A stretch of 34,165 nt of DNA from Paludibacteraceae bacterium (GTDB lineage: Bacteria; Bacteroidota; Bacteroidia; Bacteroidales; Paludibacteraceae). Made by a program: the position numbers and the translations under genes. The DNA is taken from assembly GCA_905235225.1 (NCBI GenBank), contig CAJOKE010000036.1, positions 1 to 34,165 on the forward strand, written 5' to 3'. Positions within the stretch are counted from its first letter, which is position 1. The number at the start of each line of letters is the position of its first letter. A model generated the notes under the pieces. It was not told the DNA's origin. It saw only the letters and a list, made by a program, of their open reading frames with translations, and searched no databases. Below, in pieces: positions 7,747 through 17,729 of the stretch.

Positions 7747-10700
7747 ATGCAAAACAAAGGACTTGTTAGAGTTTTGGCGCTGTGCCTTGCATTGGTATGC
7801 GCCTTCTATCTTTCCTTCAGCTTTGTAACTTCGCATTATGACAAAAAAGCGAAAAGCTACGCTGAGGGAGATGCTGCAAAAGAGTATTTCTATCTTGACT
7901 CGATTGCTACACAAAAAGTATGGTTCGGTTACACCCTTAAAGAGTGCCGCGAGAAGGAAATTAACCTCGGCCTCGACTTGAAGGGCGGTATGAACGTCAC
8001 AATGGAGGTCTCTGTTCCCGAAATCCTTCGCGCACTTAGTGGCTACAACACGACCGAGAACTTCACCAAAGCAATGGAACTGGCATTGCAAAAACAGAAA
8101 AACAGCGGTGCTGATTTCGTTACTTTATTTATCGAATCCTACAAAGAGATTGACCCCAATGCACAGTTGGCAAGCGTATTCTCAACATTCGAACTCAAAG
8201 ACAAAGTAACCCTCAACTCTACCAATGACGAAGTGGAGAAAGTTATTCGCGAAGAGGTTGACGGTGCTATCAATAACTCATTCAACGTTCTCCGTACTCG
8301 TATCGACCGCTTCGGCGTTGTTCAACCGAACATCCAGAAACTCAGTCAGCCCGGACGTATCCTTATTGAACTGCCGGGTATCAAAGAGCCGGAACGTGTC
8401 CGCAAACTCCTTCAGGGTTCTGCTAACCTCGAGTTCTGGGAGACCTATGAACTTTCTGAAATTCTCCCGCAGTTGGCGCAAATCAACAATGAGTATGCCA
8501 AAATAAATGCTGCTAACGAAGAAGTGGCTGAAAAAGAGGCTCCTAAAGCAGAAGAAACCAAAACTGCTGATGACGAACTGGCTGCTCTGGTCGAAAATGC
8601 AGAAACGGATAGTGCTGTTTTGGATGCCGACCAAGCTGCTGCCGTAGAAAACTACAAAAAGCAAAATCCCCTCTTTGCTATCCTTAATCCCAGCATCAAT
8701 GGCGCAGGACAGGCATACCGCGGTCCCGTGGTCGGCACGGTTCATTACACGGATACTGCCCGTGTAAACGCAATGCTCAATTCTACCATTGCTAAACAAG
8801 TACTTCCCCGTGACCTCCGGCTCAAATGGACGGTTAAGGCTATTGACGAGGCGGGTTCTGTTTACCAGTTGGTTGCCCTCAAGGCACAACGTGACGGACG
8901 TGCTTCTCTCGAAGGCGATGTCATCACTGACGCACGCGCCGACTTCAGCCAGCTCAGCGCATATGCCAATGTGTCCATGTCTATGAACGCCGAAGGTGCC
9001 AAGGCTTGGCAACGTATCACTCGCGATAATATCGGCAAATCCATCGCTATTGTGCTTGACGGATATGTTTATTCTTTCCCGACTGTACAGAACGAAATCG
9101 CAGGTGGTAACAGCCAAATCACCGGTAACTTCACTGTTGAGGAAGCCAAAGACTTGGCGAATACCCTCAAATCTGGTAAAATGCCGGCTCCCGCTCGTAT
9201 CATTCAGGAAGATGTAGTTGGTCCTTCTCTTGGTCGCGAGGCTATTCAGAACGGTCTCTGGTCATTTGCACTCGGCTTCCTCCTCATACTTATATATATG
9301 GTGTTCTACTATGGTTGGATTCCGGGACTTATTGCTGATGCTGCCCTCTTGTGCAACGTATTCCTTCTGGTTGGTATCCTGGCTTCCTTCTCCGCTGTAT
9401 TGACCTTGCCTGGTATTGCAGGTATCGTTTTGACTATGGGTATGGCGGTCGATGCTAACGTTCTTATTTATGAGCGTATTCGTGAGGAACTTCGGGCCGG
9501 CAAAAATATGCGTAAGGCTATCGGTGATGGTTTCAAAGGGGCTATCTCTGCTATCGTGGACGCTAACGTTACTTCTTTCCTTACCGGTGCTATTCTTGCA
9601 ATCTTCGGTACAGGTCCTATCAAGGGCTTCGCGGTAACATACATGATCGGTATCGTTTCTTCCTTCTTGACCGCAGTATTTATTACTCGTCTCTTGCTGG
9701 AAGACTATGCTAAACGCGAAAATGCCAAGGAACTGACCTTCACCACGAAGCTCATGAAGAACTTCTTGCAGAATATGAACATCGACTTTGTCGGTTCGCG
9801 TAAGTGGTTCTATGGCATTGCCGGCTGCTTGGTTATCCTCGGTGTCCTCGGTCTCGACCCTCATATCTTTGGAAAACTCAACCTCGGTATTGACTTCTCC
9901 GGCGGACGTAACTATATTATCCGTTTTGCTGAACCGGTGAATACTCAGGATGTAAATAACACCCTCACTGATGTCTTCATGGCTCAAAACGAAGAAGGCG
10001 AGAACCTCAGTATGCGTGTCATTACTATCGGTTCTGCTAACCAGATTCGTGTTTCGACTAACTTCCGTATCAATGATAACTCCGAGACCCTGGATGATGA
10101 AATAGAAGCACTCTTGTATGAGGGCTGCAAACCCTATCTCGGTGATGATGTTACTCTTGAGCAGTTCAAATCAACTGAAATTAATCCGGAGATTGGTATC
10201 ATGCAGTCGCAGAAGGTTGGTCCGGCTATCGCCGATGATATCACAACCGCTGCCGTAATCGCCGTTATCTGCGCCCTCATCGGTATATTCCTCTACATCT
10301 TGCTGCGTTTCCGCAACTTCGCATATTCTGTAGGCGCACTTACCGCTTTGACGCACGATACAATCCTCGTCTTGGGTTCATACGCTATCCTATGGAAAAT
10401 TATGCCTTTCTCCATGGAGATTGACCAGGCGTTTATTGCGGCTATCCTGACCGTTATCGGTTATTCTATCAACGATACCGTGGTTATTTTTGACCGCGTT
10501 CGTGAATACAATACCCTCTACCCGAAACGTGACGGAGCTGTCAATATCAATGACGCACTTAATGCTACGTTAAGCCGTACCTTCTCAACCTCTATGTCCA
10601 CCTTCGTGGTATTGTTGGCTATCTTCTGCTTCGGCGGTGAGACTATTCGCGGATTCGTATTCGCTTTGCTCCTCGGTGTCATTGTTGGTACTTTCTCCAG

Positions 10701-10782
10701 CTTGTGCATCGCTCCGCATATCGCTTACGAAATTCAGCAGGCACAACAACGACGTCGTGAGAAAAAACTGGCAAAAAAATAA
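7747..10782 (+). CDS. secDF: SecDF fusion, protein translocase accessory subunit
   Basis: 1011 residues, the fused SecD+SecF form common in Bacteroidota. A first membrane segment lies at about 7-27, then the SecD motif LGLDLKGGMN near 78-87, a large periplasmic domain containing an acidic, Ala/Glu-rich insertion (about 255-300), and a five-helix membrane block with GMAVDANVLIYERIREE near 565-581. SecF begins about 660, with LGIDFSGG near 715 and the matching YSINDTVVIFDRVREYN near 900-916. The last residues are Arg/Lys-rich. It uses proton motive force to assist late steps of SecYEG export. Own promoter upstream and a hairpin downstream, so it appears monocistronic. Confidence 0.97.
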   Translation: MQNKGLVRVLALCLALVCAFYLSFSFVTSHYDKKAKSYAEGDAAKEYFYLDSIATQKVWFGYTLKECREKEINLGLDLKGGMNVTMEVSVPEILRALSGYNTTENFTKAMELALQKQKNSGADFVTLFIESYKEIDPNAQLASVFSTFELKDKVTLNSTNDEVEKVIREEVDGAINNSFNVLRTRIDRFGVVQPNIQKLSQPGRILIELPGIKEPERVRKLLQGSANLEFWETYELSEILPQLAQINNEYAKINAANEEVAEKEAPKAEETKTADDELAALVENAETDSAVLDADQAAAVENYKKQNPLFAILNPSINGAGQAYRGPVVGTVHYTDTARVNAMLNSTIAKQVLPRDLRLKWTVKAIDEAGSVYQLVALKAQRDGRASLEGDVITDARADFSQLSAYANVSMSMNAEGAKAWQRITRDNIGKSIAIVLDGYVYSFPTVQNEIAGGNSQITGNFTVEEAKDLANTLKSGKMPAPARIIQEDVVGPSLGREAIQNGLWSFALGFLLILIYMVFYYGWIPGLIADAALLCNVFLLVGILASFSAVLTLPGIAGIVLTMGMAVDANVLIYERIREELRAGKNMRKAIGDGFKGAISAIVDANVTSFLTGAILAIFGTGPIKGFAVTYMIGIVSSFLTAVFITRLLLEDYAKRENAKELTFTTKLMKNFLQNMNIDFVGSRKWFYGIAGCLVILGVLGLDPHIFGKLNLGIDFSGGRNYIIRFAEPVNTQDVNNTLTDVFMAQNEEGENLSMRVITIGSANQIRVSTNFRINDNSETLDDEIEALLYEGCKPYLGDDVTLEQFKSTEINPEIGIMQSQKVGPAIADDITTAAVIAVICALIGIFLYILLRFRNFAYSVGALTALTHDTILVLGSYAILWKIMPFSMEIDQAFIAAILTVIGYSINDTVVIFDRVREYNTLYPKRDGAVNINDALNATLSRTFSTSMSTFVVLLAIFCFGGETIRGFVFALLLGVIVGTFSSLCIAPHIAYEIQQAQQRRREKKLAKK

Positions 10783-10808
10783 TAGCCTTTGGCTAAATAT
10801 ATAATATT

Positions 10809-10840
10809 AAGGAGTCGGGACTTTGGCTCGACTCCTTATT
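10809..10840 (+). terminator. Hairpin terminator after secDF
   Basis: AAGGAGTCG (10809-10817) / CGACTCCTT (10829-10837), 9-bp perfect stem with 11-base loop, then ATTTTA. The U-tract is modest. Confidence 0.75.
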
Positions 10841-10868
10841 TTACCCACACCTTAATAATATATTTATT

Positions 10869-11549
10869 ATGCAAAACGATTTTCTGAAATTTGTTGTGTC
10901 GCAAGGGTTGAATTCCATGCACGTCGAGAAAACTTTGCAGGCAGCACAGCAGGCAAACTTTAAAGATAATTATATCAGTCCGTCCATCTTGGAAGAACGT
11001 CAGCTTAATGTCACCCAAATGGATGTGTTCTCGCGCTTGATGATGGATCGTATTATCTTCCTCGGTACTGAAATCAATGATTATACCGCTAATGTTATTC
11101 AGGCGCAGTTGTTGTATTTGGACTCGGTGGACTCAGACCGTGACATCAGCATTTATCTTAATACTCCCGGCGGCTCGGTCTATGCCGGACTCGGCATATA
11201 TGACACTATGCAGTTCACCCGTTGTCAGGTAAAAACAATTTGTACCGGCTTGGCCGCGTCAATGGGCGCGGTTCTGCTCGTTGCTGGCGCAGACGGACAA
11301 CGTGCCGCTTTGCCGCATAGCCGTGTCATGATTCACCAACCGCTTGGCGGAATCCAGGGACAGGCTTCCGATATAGAAATTACGGCGCGCGAAATCCTTA
11401 AACTCAAGGACGAACTCTATCAGATTATTGCCGATCATACGGGACAGGACATTGAGCGTATCCGGCAGGACGCTGACCGCGATCACTGGATGACGGCGCA
11501 GGAAGCATTGGAATATAAAATGATTGACAAAGTGTTTGATAAAAGATAA
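10869..11549 (+). CDS. clpP: ClpP, ATP-dependent Clp protease proteolytic subunit
   Basis: 226 residues, slightly longer than the usual 190-210 because of the N-terminal extension. The serine protease triad is visible: Ser131 in GLAASMGA, His156 in MIHQPLGG, and Asp205 in ADRDHW, with the same spacing as in the Escherichia coli enzyme. It forms the barrel protease that degrades substrates unfolded by ClpX. Its stop TAA overlaps the clpX ATG by one base (TAATG at 11547), so translation is coupled. I saw no clear TTTG/TAnnTTTG promoter directly upstream. Confidence 0.97.
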   Translation: MQNDFLKFVVSQGLNSMHVEKTLQAAQQANFKDNYISPSILEERQLNVTQMDVFSRLMMDRIIFLGTEINDYTANVIQAQLLYLDSVDSDRDISIYLNTPGGSVYAGLGIYDTMQFTRCQVKTICTGLAASMGAVLLVAGADGQRAALPHSRVMIHQPLGGIQGQASDIEITAREILKLKDELYQIIADHTGQDIERIRQDADRDHWMTAQEALEYKMIDKVFDKR

Positions 11550-12787
11550 TGGCTAAAAAACAGGATTTATGTTCTTTCTGCGGGCGTCCGATGCACAATC
11601 TTTTTGCGGGCGAGGGTGGCGCATTTATCTGTGACGAATGTGTGGAAACGGGTCACATGATGGTGCAGGATATGCGTGCCAAACAGGAGAATGCTCAGCA
11701 GAATAATGGTCTGGATTTGAAAACACTGCCCAAACCGGCTGATATAAAATCTTTCTTGGATGAATATGTCATTGGACAGGATGAGGCAAAGCGTTTCCTC
11801 TCTGTGGCGGTATATAATCATTACAAACGTATCCTGCAGCCCAAAGATGATGGCGTTGAGATTGAGAAATCCAACATCATCATGGTTGGTTCTACCGGAA
11901 CGGGTAAAACGCTGATGGCTCGGACAATAGCGAAAATGCTTTCTGTGCCTTTCACAATCGTCGATGCCACCGTCCTGACTGAGGCCGGTTATGTGGGGGA
12001 AGATGTTGAGTCCCTGCTCGTTCGCTTGCTACAGGAAGCTGATTACGATGTGAAAAAAGCGGAAAAAGGCATTGTTTTTATTGACGAAATAGATAAAATC
12101 GCCCGTAAATCCGATAATCCGAGCATTACCCGCGACGTAAGTGGCGAGGGGGTTCAGCAGGGACTGCTTAAACTTTTGGAAGGCAGCGTTGTGAATGTAC
12201 CGCCGCAAGGAGGGCGAAAACACCCCGACCAGGAGTTTATTCATGTCAATACACAAAACATCCTCTTTATTTGTGGCGGAGCATTTGATGGTATTGAACG
12301 TAAGATTGCGCAACGGTTGAATACACAAGTCGTCGGCTTCGATGCCGCACAGGCTACACAATCCATTGACAAAAAGAACTTGTTGAAATATATTGCACCG
12401 CAGGATCTCAAGTCATTTGGCTTGATTCCGGAAATTGTCGGGCGTTTGCCTATTCTGACATATTTGGAGCCTCTTGGGCGCGACGCCTTGAGGAGCATCT
12501 TGGTTCAGCCGAAGAATGCCATTACTAAACAGTATCAGAAACTTCTGGCTATGGATGGCATAAAACTCGTTTTTGATGACGCCGCTTTGGACTATATCGT
12601 TGATAAGGCTATGGAATTTCGCCTTGGCGCACGTGGGTTGCGCAGCCTGACGGAAACGATAATGATGGATATTATGTTCGAGGTCCCGTCTGCTAAGAAT
12701 ATGGACAATACCTTCGTCGTTACACGCGAATTGGCAGAGAAAAAAATCAATAAGGCTGATACAATCCGTCTCCGTAATGCGGTATAA
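11549..12787 (+). CDS. clpX: ClpX, ATP-dependent Clp protease unfoldase
   Basis: 412 residues. The N-terminal C4 zinc-binding domain has Cys8, Cys11, Cys28 and Cys31. AAA+ features are Walker A GSTGTGKT at 114-121, Walker B FIDEIDK, the pore-region GYVGED, and a C-terminal sensor-2 segment LGARGLRS. The ClpP-docking loop appears as VGF (in TQVVGFDAA) where other bacteria have IGF or LGF. It recognises, unfolds and threads tagged proteins into ClpP. Overlaps clpP by one base; ends five bases from the convergent radical-SAM gene. Confidence 0.97.
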   Translation: MAKKQDLCSFCGRPMHNLFAGEGGAFICDECVETGHMMVQDMRAKQENAQQNNGLDLKTLPKPADIKSFLDEYVIGQDEAKRFLSVAVYNHYKRILQPKDDGVEIEKSNIIMVGSTGTGKTLMARTIAKMLSVPFTIVDATVLTEAGYVGEDVESLLVRLLQEADYDVKKAEKGIVFIDEIDKIARKSDNPSITRDVSGEGVQQGLLKLLEGSVVNVPPQGGRKHPDQEFIHVNTQNILFICGGAFDGIERKIAQRLNTQVVGFDAAQATQSIDKKNLLKYIAPQDLKSFGLIPEIVGRLPILTYLEPLGRDALRSILVQPKNAITKQYQKLLAMDGIKLVFDDAALDYIVDKAMEFRLGARGLRSLTETIMMDIMFEVPSAKNMDNTFVVTRELAEKKINKADTIRLRNAV

Positions 12788-12792
12788 AACCG

Positions 12793-13752
12793 TTACGGCT
12801 CACAGTTCGTGCATATGAATGGTTTGGACTGCTTTTGGAGAATCATACTCCGGAAGCGGTCTGCTTTTTCGCTATGCCATATTTCGCTCAAAGAAGCGGA
12901 ATGTATGTTGCCGAAAGAATATTGACCGGATTTGTCATAACAGCAGGGTAAAACCTCACCCGTGACAGTGATAACGCATCCTGTCCAAAGCCGCCTGCAG
13001 TAGTTCCTCGGACGGCGTTTCGGATAGTAATTACCGTTTGCCCCTTTTGCGTAACGGGAATATTTCTCGTTGCTGGGCATTAGCGGGTGTCCGTGTTCAT
13101 AGTTATTTAATTGTGCCGTCTTGAAGGTTAACGAATCTGCACCCATTTTGCGGTATCTGCGCTTTACCGCCGACCATTCGTGTTCGTTGCTTCGTAATCG
13201 CAGCATTTGTAATTCAATATGCGTGCGGCTGCCTGTTGCCTCTTTTGCTTGGCGCAATGTGATTAATCCGTTTAATGCTTTATGCAAACTGCCGCCTATT
13301 CGGTAGGCACTATAGCTTTCTTCAGATAGACCGTCTATGGATACTATTATCCGGCTCAATCCCGATTGCATTAGACGCTCTGCCAGTAAAGGCGTAACTG
13401 CCAGCGCATTGGTTGATATGATAGTGTATATACCTGCTTTGGAAGCGGCTCTGATCATGTCTGGTAATTCATTGTTCAGCAGCGGCTCGCCCTGAAAGTA
13501 AAACTGCATCGTATGAACGCTGTTTTTGACTTGGTCTAAGATTTGTTTGAATTGATCTGAAGACAATAACTCTCGCTGAGTCGCTCCTGATGACGTGTTT
13601 TTGATACCAACCGGACATTCAGGACAGCCGAGTTGGCAGAAATTTGCAGGCTCTACAGAGACAAAGGTCGGCATATGACGCACACGCACCACCCCGAAAC
13701 GGGATAGTGCGTATGACCATTCGGCACGTAATATATTCAGCAGTTTGCGCAT
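12793..13752 (-). CDS. Radical SAM protein with SPASM-like C-terminus
   Basis: 319 residues. The radical-SAM cluster is bound by C39-x3-C43-x2-C46 (in NFCQLGCPEC). A C-terminal region with cysteines in NYCRR, TGC, LPCCYD and CTNCEP resembles a SPASM auxiliary Fe-S cluster domain, and GEVLPCCYD with SFGNI is a common SPASM pattern. Such enzymes generate a 5'-deoxyadenosyl radical and modify peptides, proteins or small molecules; the substrate cannot be read here. It is the last gene of a leftward operon after a marC-like gene and rpiB (gap of 16 bases from rpiB). No precursor peptide gene was seen beside it. Ends tail-to-tail with clpX. Confidence 0.85.
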   Translation of the reverse strand: MRKLLNILRAEWSYALSRFGVVRVRHMPTFVSVEPANFCQLGCPECPVGIKNTSSGATQRELLSSDQFKQILDQVKNSVHTMQFYFQGEPLLNNELPDMIRAASKAGIYTIISTNALAVTPLLAERLMQSGLSRIIVSIDGLSEESYSAYRIGGSLHKALNGLITLRQAKEATGSRTHIELQMLRLRSNEHEWSAVKRRYRKMGADSLTFKTAQLNNYEHGHPLMPSNEKYSRYAKGANGNYYPKRRPRNYCRRLWTGCVITVTGEVLPCCYDKSGQYSFGNIHSASLSEIWHSEKADRFRSMILQKQSKPFICTNCEP

Positions 13753-13768
13753 GGCTAAACCGCCGATA

Positions 13769-14200
13769 CTATGCTACAGGGATTTTGTTGATACGGCGTT
13801 CGTGGCGACCGCCTTCAAAATCCGTGGTGAAAAATTGGTTGACCATTGCCAGTGCCTTTTCTTTGCTGACGAAATTCGCAGGCAAACCGAGTACATTGGC
13901 GTTGTTGTGGCGGCGCGCCAAATCTGCTAATGGTACATCCCAGCACAATGCTGCACGGATGCCCTGATGCTTGTTGGCGGTCATGCAGATGCCATTACCG
14001 GTAGAGCATATGGTGATTCCGTAATCAAACTCGCCGTTTTCTACCGCGGCTGCCATTGGATGCGCAAAATCAGGATAATCGCAACTCTCGGTGGAATAGC
14101 ATCCGAAGTCCTTTAATTCTGCGCCTTGGTCGCGCAGATAGGCCATTACATCCTGTTTGAGATTATAACCTGCGTGGTCTGAAGCCAACGCAATCTTCAT
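13769..14200 (-). CDS. rpiB: Ribose-5-phosphate isomerase B
   Basis: 143 residues from the Met of MKIALASDHAG; an in-frame ATG six codons upstream (14218) is possible but adds an atypical leader. RpiB/LacAB family features: ASDHAG with Asp8/His9, catalytic Cys65 in ITICSTGNG, and His98 in ARRHNNAN. It interconverts ribose-5-phosphate and ribulose-5-phosphate in the non-oxidative pentose phosphate pathway. It lies in a leftward operon between a marC-like gene and a radical-SAM gene. Confidence 0.94.
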   Translation of the reverse strand: MKIALASDHAGYNLKQDVMAYLRDQGAELKDFGCYSTESCDYPDFAHPMAAAVENGEFDYGITICSTGNGICMTANKHQGIRAALCWDVPLADLARRHNNANVLGLPANFVSKEKALAMVNQFFTTDFEGGRHERRINKIPVA

Positions 14201-14241
14201 TTCATTGATCGCTTTCATATGATTAACTTTATTGATTTCCC

Positions 14242-14832
14242 TTAGAAAATAGTTGCCAGGTTGCCGAACATCAGCTTACATGCTATGGCAAGGACAATGA
14301 TTCCGAAAAATTTGCGGATAATGTATAGTGCCGTCTGCCCGAGATACTTGGTTAGCCAGTTAGTGCCGATTAGCACAAGGTATAATACTAAAATACATAG
14401 GAATAGTGACACGCACAGACTGGCTATGGAGTACTCTGCCGTAATAGACAGTAATGCGGTAAATGCACCCGGCCCGGCATACATCGGGAAGGCCAAAGGT
14501 ACAATCGAACCGCTTCCCCCCAATTCTCCTGTTTGGAAAATCGTAACATCCAGAATCATCTCCAATGCCATTAGAAATATGATAAAACCACCGGCAATGG
14601 CGAAGTACTCGATTTGCACACCGAATAGCTTGAGTATCCACTCTCCGGCAAATAAAAATCCATACAATATAATCAGACTGGCTAAACAAACGCGGGCGGG
14701 ATGAATCTTAACACCCTTCTCCTCTAATGATATGGTTATAGGTATATTGCCGAATGGATCGATAATGGCAATCAGAAAAATAAACGATGACAGCACCTGC
14801 CAAATGTCAAAGGTTCCAAAAAAATCTTTCAT
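14242..14832 (-). CDS. MarC/UPF0056 family inner-membrane protein
   Basis: 196 residues with about six hydrophobic segments. Family features include the DPFGNIPI segment near residues 25-32, LGGSGSIVPLAFP in the middle, and YAGPGAFTALL. MarC proteins are predicted multi-pass membrane proteins (grouped with NAAT transporters); their function is poorly settled and the original antibiotic-resistance link was withdrawn. First gene of a leftward operon, with a promoter about 20 bases upstream of the ATG. Confidence 0.9.
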   Translation of the reverse strand: MKDFFGTFDIWQVLSSFIFLIAIIDPFGNIPITISLEEKGVKIHPARVCLASLIILYGFLFAGEWILKLFGVQIEYFAIAGGFIIFLMALEMILDVTIFQTGELGGSGSIVPLAFPMYAGPGAFTALLSITAEYSIASLCVSLFLCILVLYLVLIGTNWLTKYLGQTALYIIRKFFGIIVLAIACKLMFGNLATIF

Positions 14833-14851
14833 GGTATGTTTAATTTTGCTG

Positions 14852-14883
14852 CAAAAGTACTGCTTTTTTTGTAAATATGCAAG
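14852..14883 (-). promoter_or_regulatory. Promoter of the marC-like / rpiB / radical-SAM operon
   Basis: On the minus strand: CTTG (14880-14883), spacer of 20, TACTTTTG (14852-14859). It is back-to-back with the efp promoter, 15 bases apart. Confidence 0.75.
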
Positions 14884-14898
14884 TTTTTTCCTCTCTTA

Positions 14899-14930
14899 TT
14901 TGCGTATTTCGAAAAAATAATGTAATTTTG
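14899..14930 (+). promoter_or_regulatory. Promoter of efp
   Basis: TTTG 14899-14902, spacer of 20, TAATTTTG 14923-14930; transcript leader of about 40 bases to the ATG at 14975. Confidence 0.78.
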
Positions 14931-14974
14931 CACGCTGATTTGAAAGATTTCTGTAAAACTAAATAAATAAATGT

Positions 14975-15538
14975 ATGATAAACTCACAAGACATTAAGAA
15001 CGGCGTGTGCATCCGTATGGACGGTCGTTTGTATTTCGTAATCGAATTCCTGCATGTAAAACCCGGAAAAGGTAACACCATTATGCGTGTTAAATTTAAG
15101 GATGTTGTCGATGGCCGTGTTTTGGAACGCCGCTTCAATATCGGTGAGAAACTTGAGGATGTCCGCGTAGAGCGTCGCCCCTACCAATATCTCTATAAAG
15201 AGGGTAATGACTACATCTTCATGAATCAGGAAACCTATGAGCAGATTCCTATCGCTCATGACCTTATTACTGGCGTTGATTACCTTAAAGAGGGCTTTGT
15301 TTGCGATGTCGTTTCTGACGCTTCTACCGAGACGGTTCTGTTTGCCGAACTTCCGACCAAGGTCGAACTGCAGGTGGCTTATACCGAACCCGGACTCAAA
15401 GGGGATACCGCTACCAATACGCTTAAACCGGCTAAATTGGAAACGGGTGCTGAGATTCGCGTGCCTCTGTTTATCAATGAGGGCGAAATTATCCGTGTTG
15501 ATACACGTGACGGCAGCTATTGCGAGCGCGTTCGCTAA
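14975..15538 (+). CDS. efp: Elongation factor P
   Basis: 187 residues, normal EF-P length. The N-terminal KOW-like domain carries the conserved loop VKPGKGNT with Lys32 at the tip, the position modified in many bacteria; two OB-fold domains follow, ending with the usual DTRDGSYCERVR. EF-P binds ribosomes stalled on polyproline stretches and restores peptide-bond formation. Proline-rich linkers encoded in this window (PENPDPENP) are not polyproline runs, so no special link is implied. No EpmA/EpmB or other modification gene is visible nearby. Confidence 0.97.
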   Translation: MINSQDIKNGVCIRMDGRLYFVIEFLHVKPGKGNTIMRVKFKDVVDGRVLERRFNIGEKLEDVRVERRPYQYLYKEGNDYIFMNQETYEQIPIAHDLITGVDYLKEGFVCDVVSDASTETVLFAELPTKVELQVAYTEPGLKGDTATNTLKPAKLETGAEIRVPLFINEGEIIRVDTRDGSYCERVR

Positions 15539-15565
15539 TCTGGTCTGAGTGCGATAGATGTCCTA

Positions 15566-16042
15566 ATGTCCACAGCGTTAGTCATATTCGCAATATTATT
15601 CTTGATCGCCGGCATTGTGGGATGTGTCTTACCCGCATTGCCCGGCGTTCCGCTTTCTTATTTGGCTTTGGTACTCCTGCGGTTTTCGGATAATGGGGAT
15701 GAAGTTTCCAATACAATGCTCATTGTATATGGGCTGCTGACTGTTTTGGTCACTGTGCTGGATTATGTAATCCCTGTTTGGGGTACAAAACGCTATGGCG
15801 GTAGTAAATGGGGAGTCTGGGGTAGTATTGTTGGGTTGATTGCAGGCCTTTTCCTCGGTCCGTGGGGAATTGTTATCGGACCTTTTGTCGGTGCCGTTGT
15901 GTTTGAACTGCTCGGCGGCAAACCTTCCAAAGACGCTATTCGCGCGGGGTGGGGCAGTTTTGTCGGATTGTTATCCGGCACAATAGTGAAACTTATTATA
16001 GCGGGGTTGATTGCATACCACGCTATTACCGTAATCGTTTGA
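15566..16042 (+). CDS. DUF456-type small membrane protein
   Basis: 158 residues with about four hydrophobic segments. The composition and Gly-rich helices (GCVLPALPGVPLSYLAL, and LGPWGIVIGPFVGAV, both glycine-zipper-like) match DUF456 proteins, whose function is unknown. It follows efp by 27 bases and precedes the carboxyltransferase by 24 bases, so co-transcription from the efp promoter is likely. Confidence 0.8.
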   Translation: MSTALVIFAILFLIAGIVGCVLPALPGVPLSYLALVLLRFSDNGDEVSNTMLIVYGLLTVLVTVLDYVIPVWGTKRYGGSKWGVWGSIVGLIAGLFLGPWGIVIGPFVGAVVFELLGGKPSKDAIRAGWGSFVGLLSGTIVKLIIAGLIAYHAITVIV

Positions 16043-16066
16043 TTTGAATATAAAATACACAATATA

Positions 16067-17716
16067 ATGGCAAAAAAAGAAGTTCAATTCTCGCTCGTTT
16101 ACCGCGACATGTGGCAGTCGAGCGGTAAGTATGTCCCTCGTAGAGACCAGTTGGCTAAAATCGCACCTGTGATTATCGACATGGGCTGTTTTGACCGTGT
16201 CGAGACTAATGGCGGTGCCAGCGAGCAAGTTAATCTGCTGTATGGCGAAAATCCCAACCTCGCTGTTCGGACTTTTACCAAACCCTTTAATGAGGCTGGG
16301 ATTAAAACCCATATGCTGGATCGCGGCTTGAACGCACTGCGTATGAATCCGGTACCTGCTGACGTTCGGCAGTTGATGTACAAGGTTAAACATGCACAGG
16401 GGACGGATATTACCCGTATTTTCTGTGGTCTCAATGACCCTCGTAATATTATTCCTTCCATCAAATGGGCGAAGCAAGCCGGCATGACTGCTCAGGCTAC
16501 AATGTGTATCACACATAGCAAGGTTCACACCGTGGACTATTATGTTAACCTTGCGGAACAGCTTATTGAAGGTGGCGCGCAGGAGATTTGCCTCAAGGAT
16601 ATGGCGGGTATTGGTCGTCCTGTAAGTCTGGGCAAAATCGTTGCCGCAATCAAAGAGAAACATCCTCATATTGTCATTCAATATCATGGACACTGTGGTC
16701 CGGGCTTCTCGATTGCTTCTATGTTGGAGGTCGCTAAGGCCGGTTGTGATGTGCTGGACGTTGCTATGGAGCCGCTTAGTTGGGGAAAAGTGCATCCGGA
16801 TGTAATCACGGTTCAGCAAATGCTCAAAGATGCAGGCTTCTTGGTGAAGGACATTAATATGAAGGCGTATATGGAGGCGCGTAGTCTCACGCAGTCTTTC
16901 ATGGACGATTTCTTGGGCTATTGGATTGATCCGAAAAATAGCCTCATGACCAGTCTTCTCGTTGGCTGTGGTCTCCCGGGTGGAATGATGGGTAGCTTGA
17001 TGGCGGACCTCAAAGGCATGCATGCGGCTATCAACGCTAACTTGCGGAAAAAAGGTCAACATGAATTGTCCGAGGACGAATTGCTGGTGGAATTGTTTGA
17101 CGAAGTACAGCGTATTTGGCCGATGCTTGGTACTCCGTGCCTTGTCACACCATTTAGCCAGTACGTTAAAAATGCTGCCTTGATGAATCTCTATTCGAAG
17201 TCCATGGACGAGAAACCGTTTACCCGCATGGATCCTGCAATGTGGGGGATGATTCTTGGTAAATCCGGCAAACTCCCCGGCGAATTGGCTCCCGAGATTG
17301 TTGAACTTGCCAAGGAAAAAGGCTTTGAGTTCTACACCGGCGACCCGCAGGCTCTTTATCCGAACGAACTGCCACGGTTCATCAAAGAGATGGAAGAACT
17401 TGGTTGGGAGCGCGGACAGGATGATGAGGAGTTGTTTGAGTTCGCTATGCACGAAAAACAATACCGCGAGTTCAAATCCGGTCAGGCGAAAGAGCAGTTT
17501 AACGCTGACTTGGCTGAGCGTATGCGCAAAGCCGGAAAACCTGTGCCGCCTGAATTATTGCCGAAAAAGAATGCAGAAGATAACGATATGGCTGCTGTTG
17601 CCATGGCTCTAAACCTCTATTATAACCGTCCTGTATCGTCCTTCCGCCGCATCGTTCCTCAATATCGCCAGTCGGAGTGGAACCGCAAAATTTATAATAT
17701 GAACAACCTTATTTAA
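16067..17716 (+). CDS. Biotin-dependent carboxyltransferase, oxaloacetate decarboxylase alpha / PycB type, no biotin domain
   Basis: 549 residues. HMGL-like TIM barrel with metal ligands Asp14 (YRDMWQ) and His207/His209 (QYHGHCGPG), and the expected carbamylated Lys177 in CLKDMAG. A conserved carboxylase region follows to about 480. Family members act on oxaloacetate or pyruvate, moving a carboxyl group to or from biotin. The C-terminus lacks the biotinyl domain and its MKM motif, so a separate biotin carrier is required; none is in the window. Oxaloacetate decarboxylase, pyruvate carboxylase subunit B and transcarboxylase 5S cannot be separated from sequence alone. Confidence 0.88.
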   Translation: MAKKEVQFSLVYRDMWQSSGKYVPRRDQLAKIAPVIIDMGCFDRVETNGGASEQVNLLYGENPNLAVRTFTKPFNEAGIKTHMLDRGLNALRMNPVPADVRQLMYKVKHAQGTDITRIFCGLNDPRNIIPSIKWAKQAGMTAQATMCITHSKVHTVDYYVNLAEQLIEGGAQEICLKDMAGIGRPVSLGKIVAAIKEKHPHIVIQYHGHCGPGFSIASMLEVAKAGCDVLDVAMEPLSWGKVHPDVITVQQMLKDAGFLVKDINMKAYMEARSLTQSFMDDFLGYWIDPKNSLMTSLLVGCGLPGGMMGSLMADLKGMHAAINANLRKKGQHELSEDELLVELFDEVQRIWPMLGTPCLVTPFSQYVKNAALMNLYSKSMDEKPFTRMDPAMWGMILGKSGKLPGELAPEIVELAKEKGFEFYTGDPQALYPNELPRFIKEMEELGWERGQDDEELFEFAMHEKQYREFKSGQAKEQFNADLAERMRKAGKPVPPELLPKKNAEDNDMAAVAMALNLYYNRPVSSFRRIVPQYRQSEWNRKIYNMNNLI

Positions 17717-17729
17717 TATACCTTCAATC

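Noticed and set aside
12793..13752. Radical SAM gene as a peptide-modification (RiPP) locus
   Set aside because: No precursor-like small frame, protease or exporter next to it; its neighbours are rpiB and a marC-like gene.
15971..17461. 496-codon minus-strand frame
   Set aside because: Lies antisense to the well-supported carboxyltransferase and DUF456 genes; composition is what the complementary codons give.
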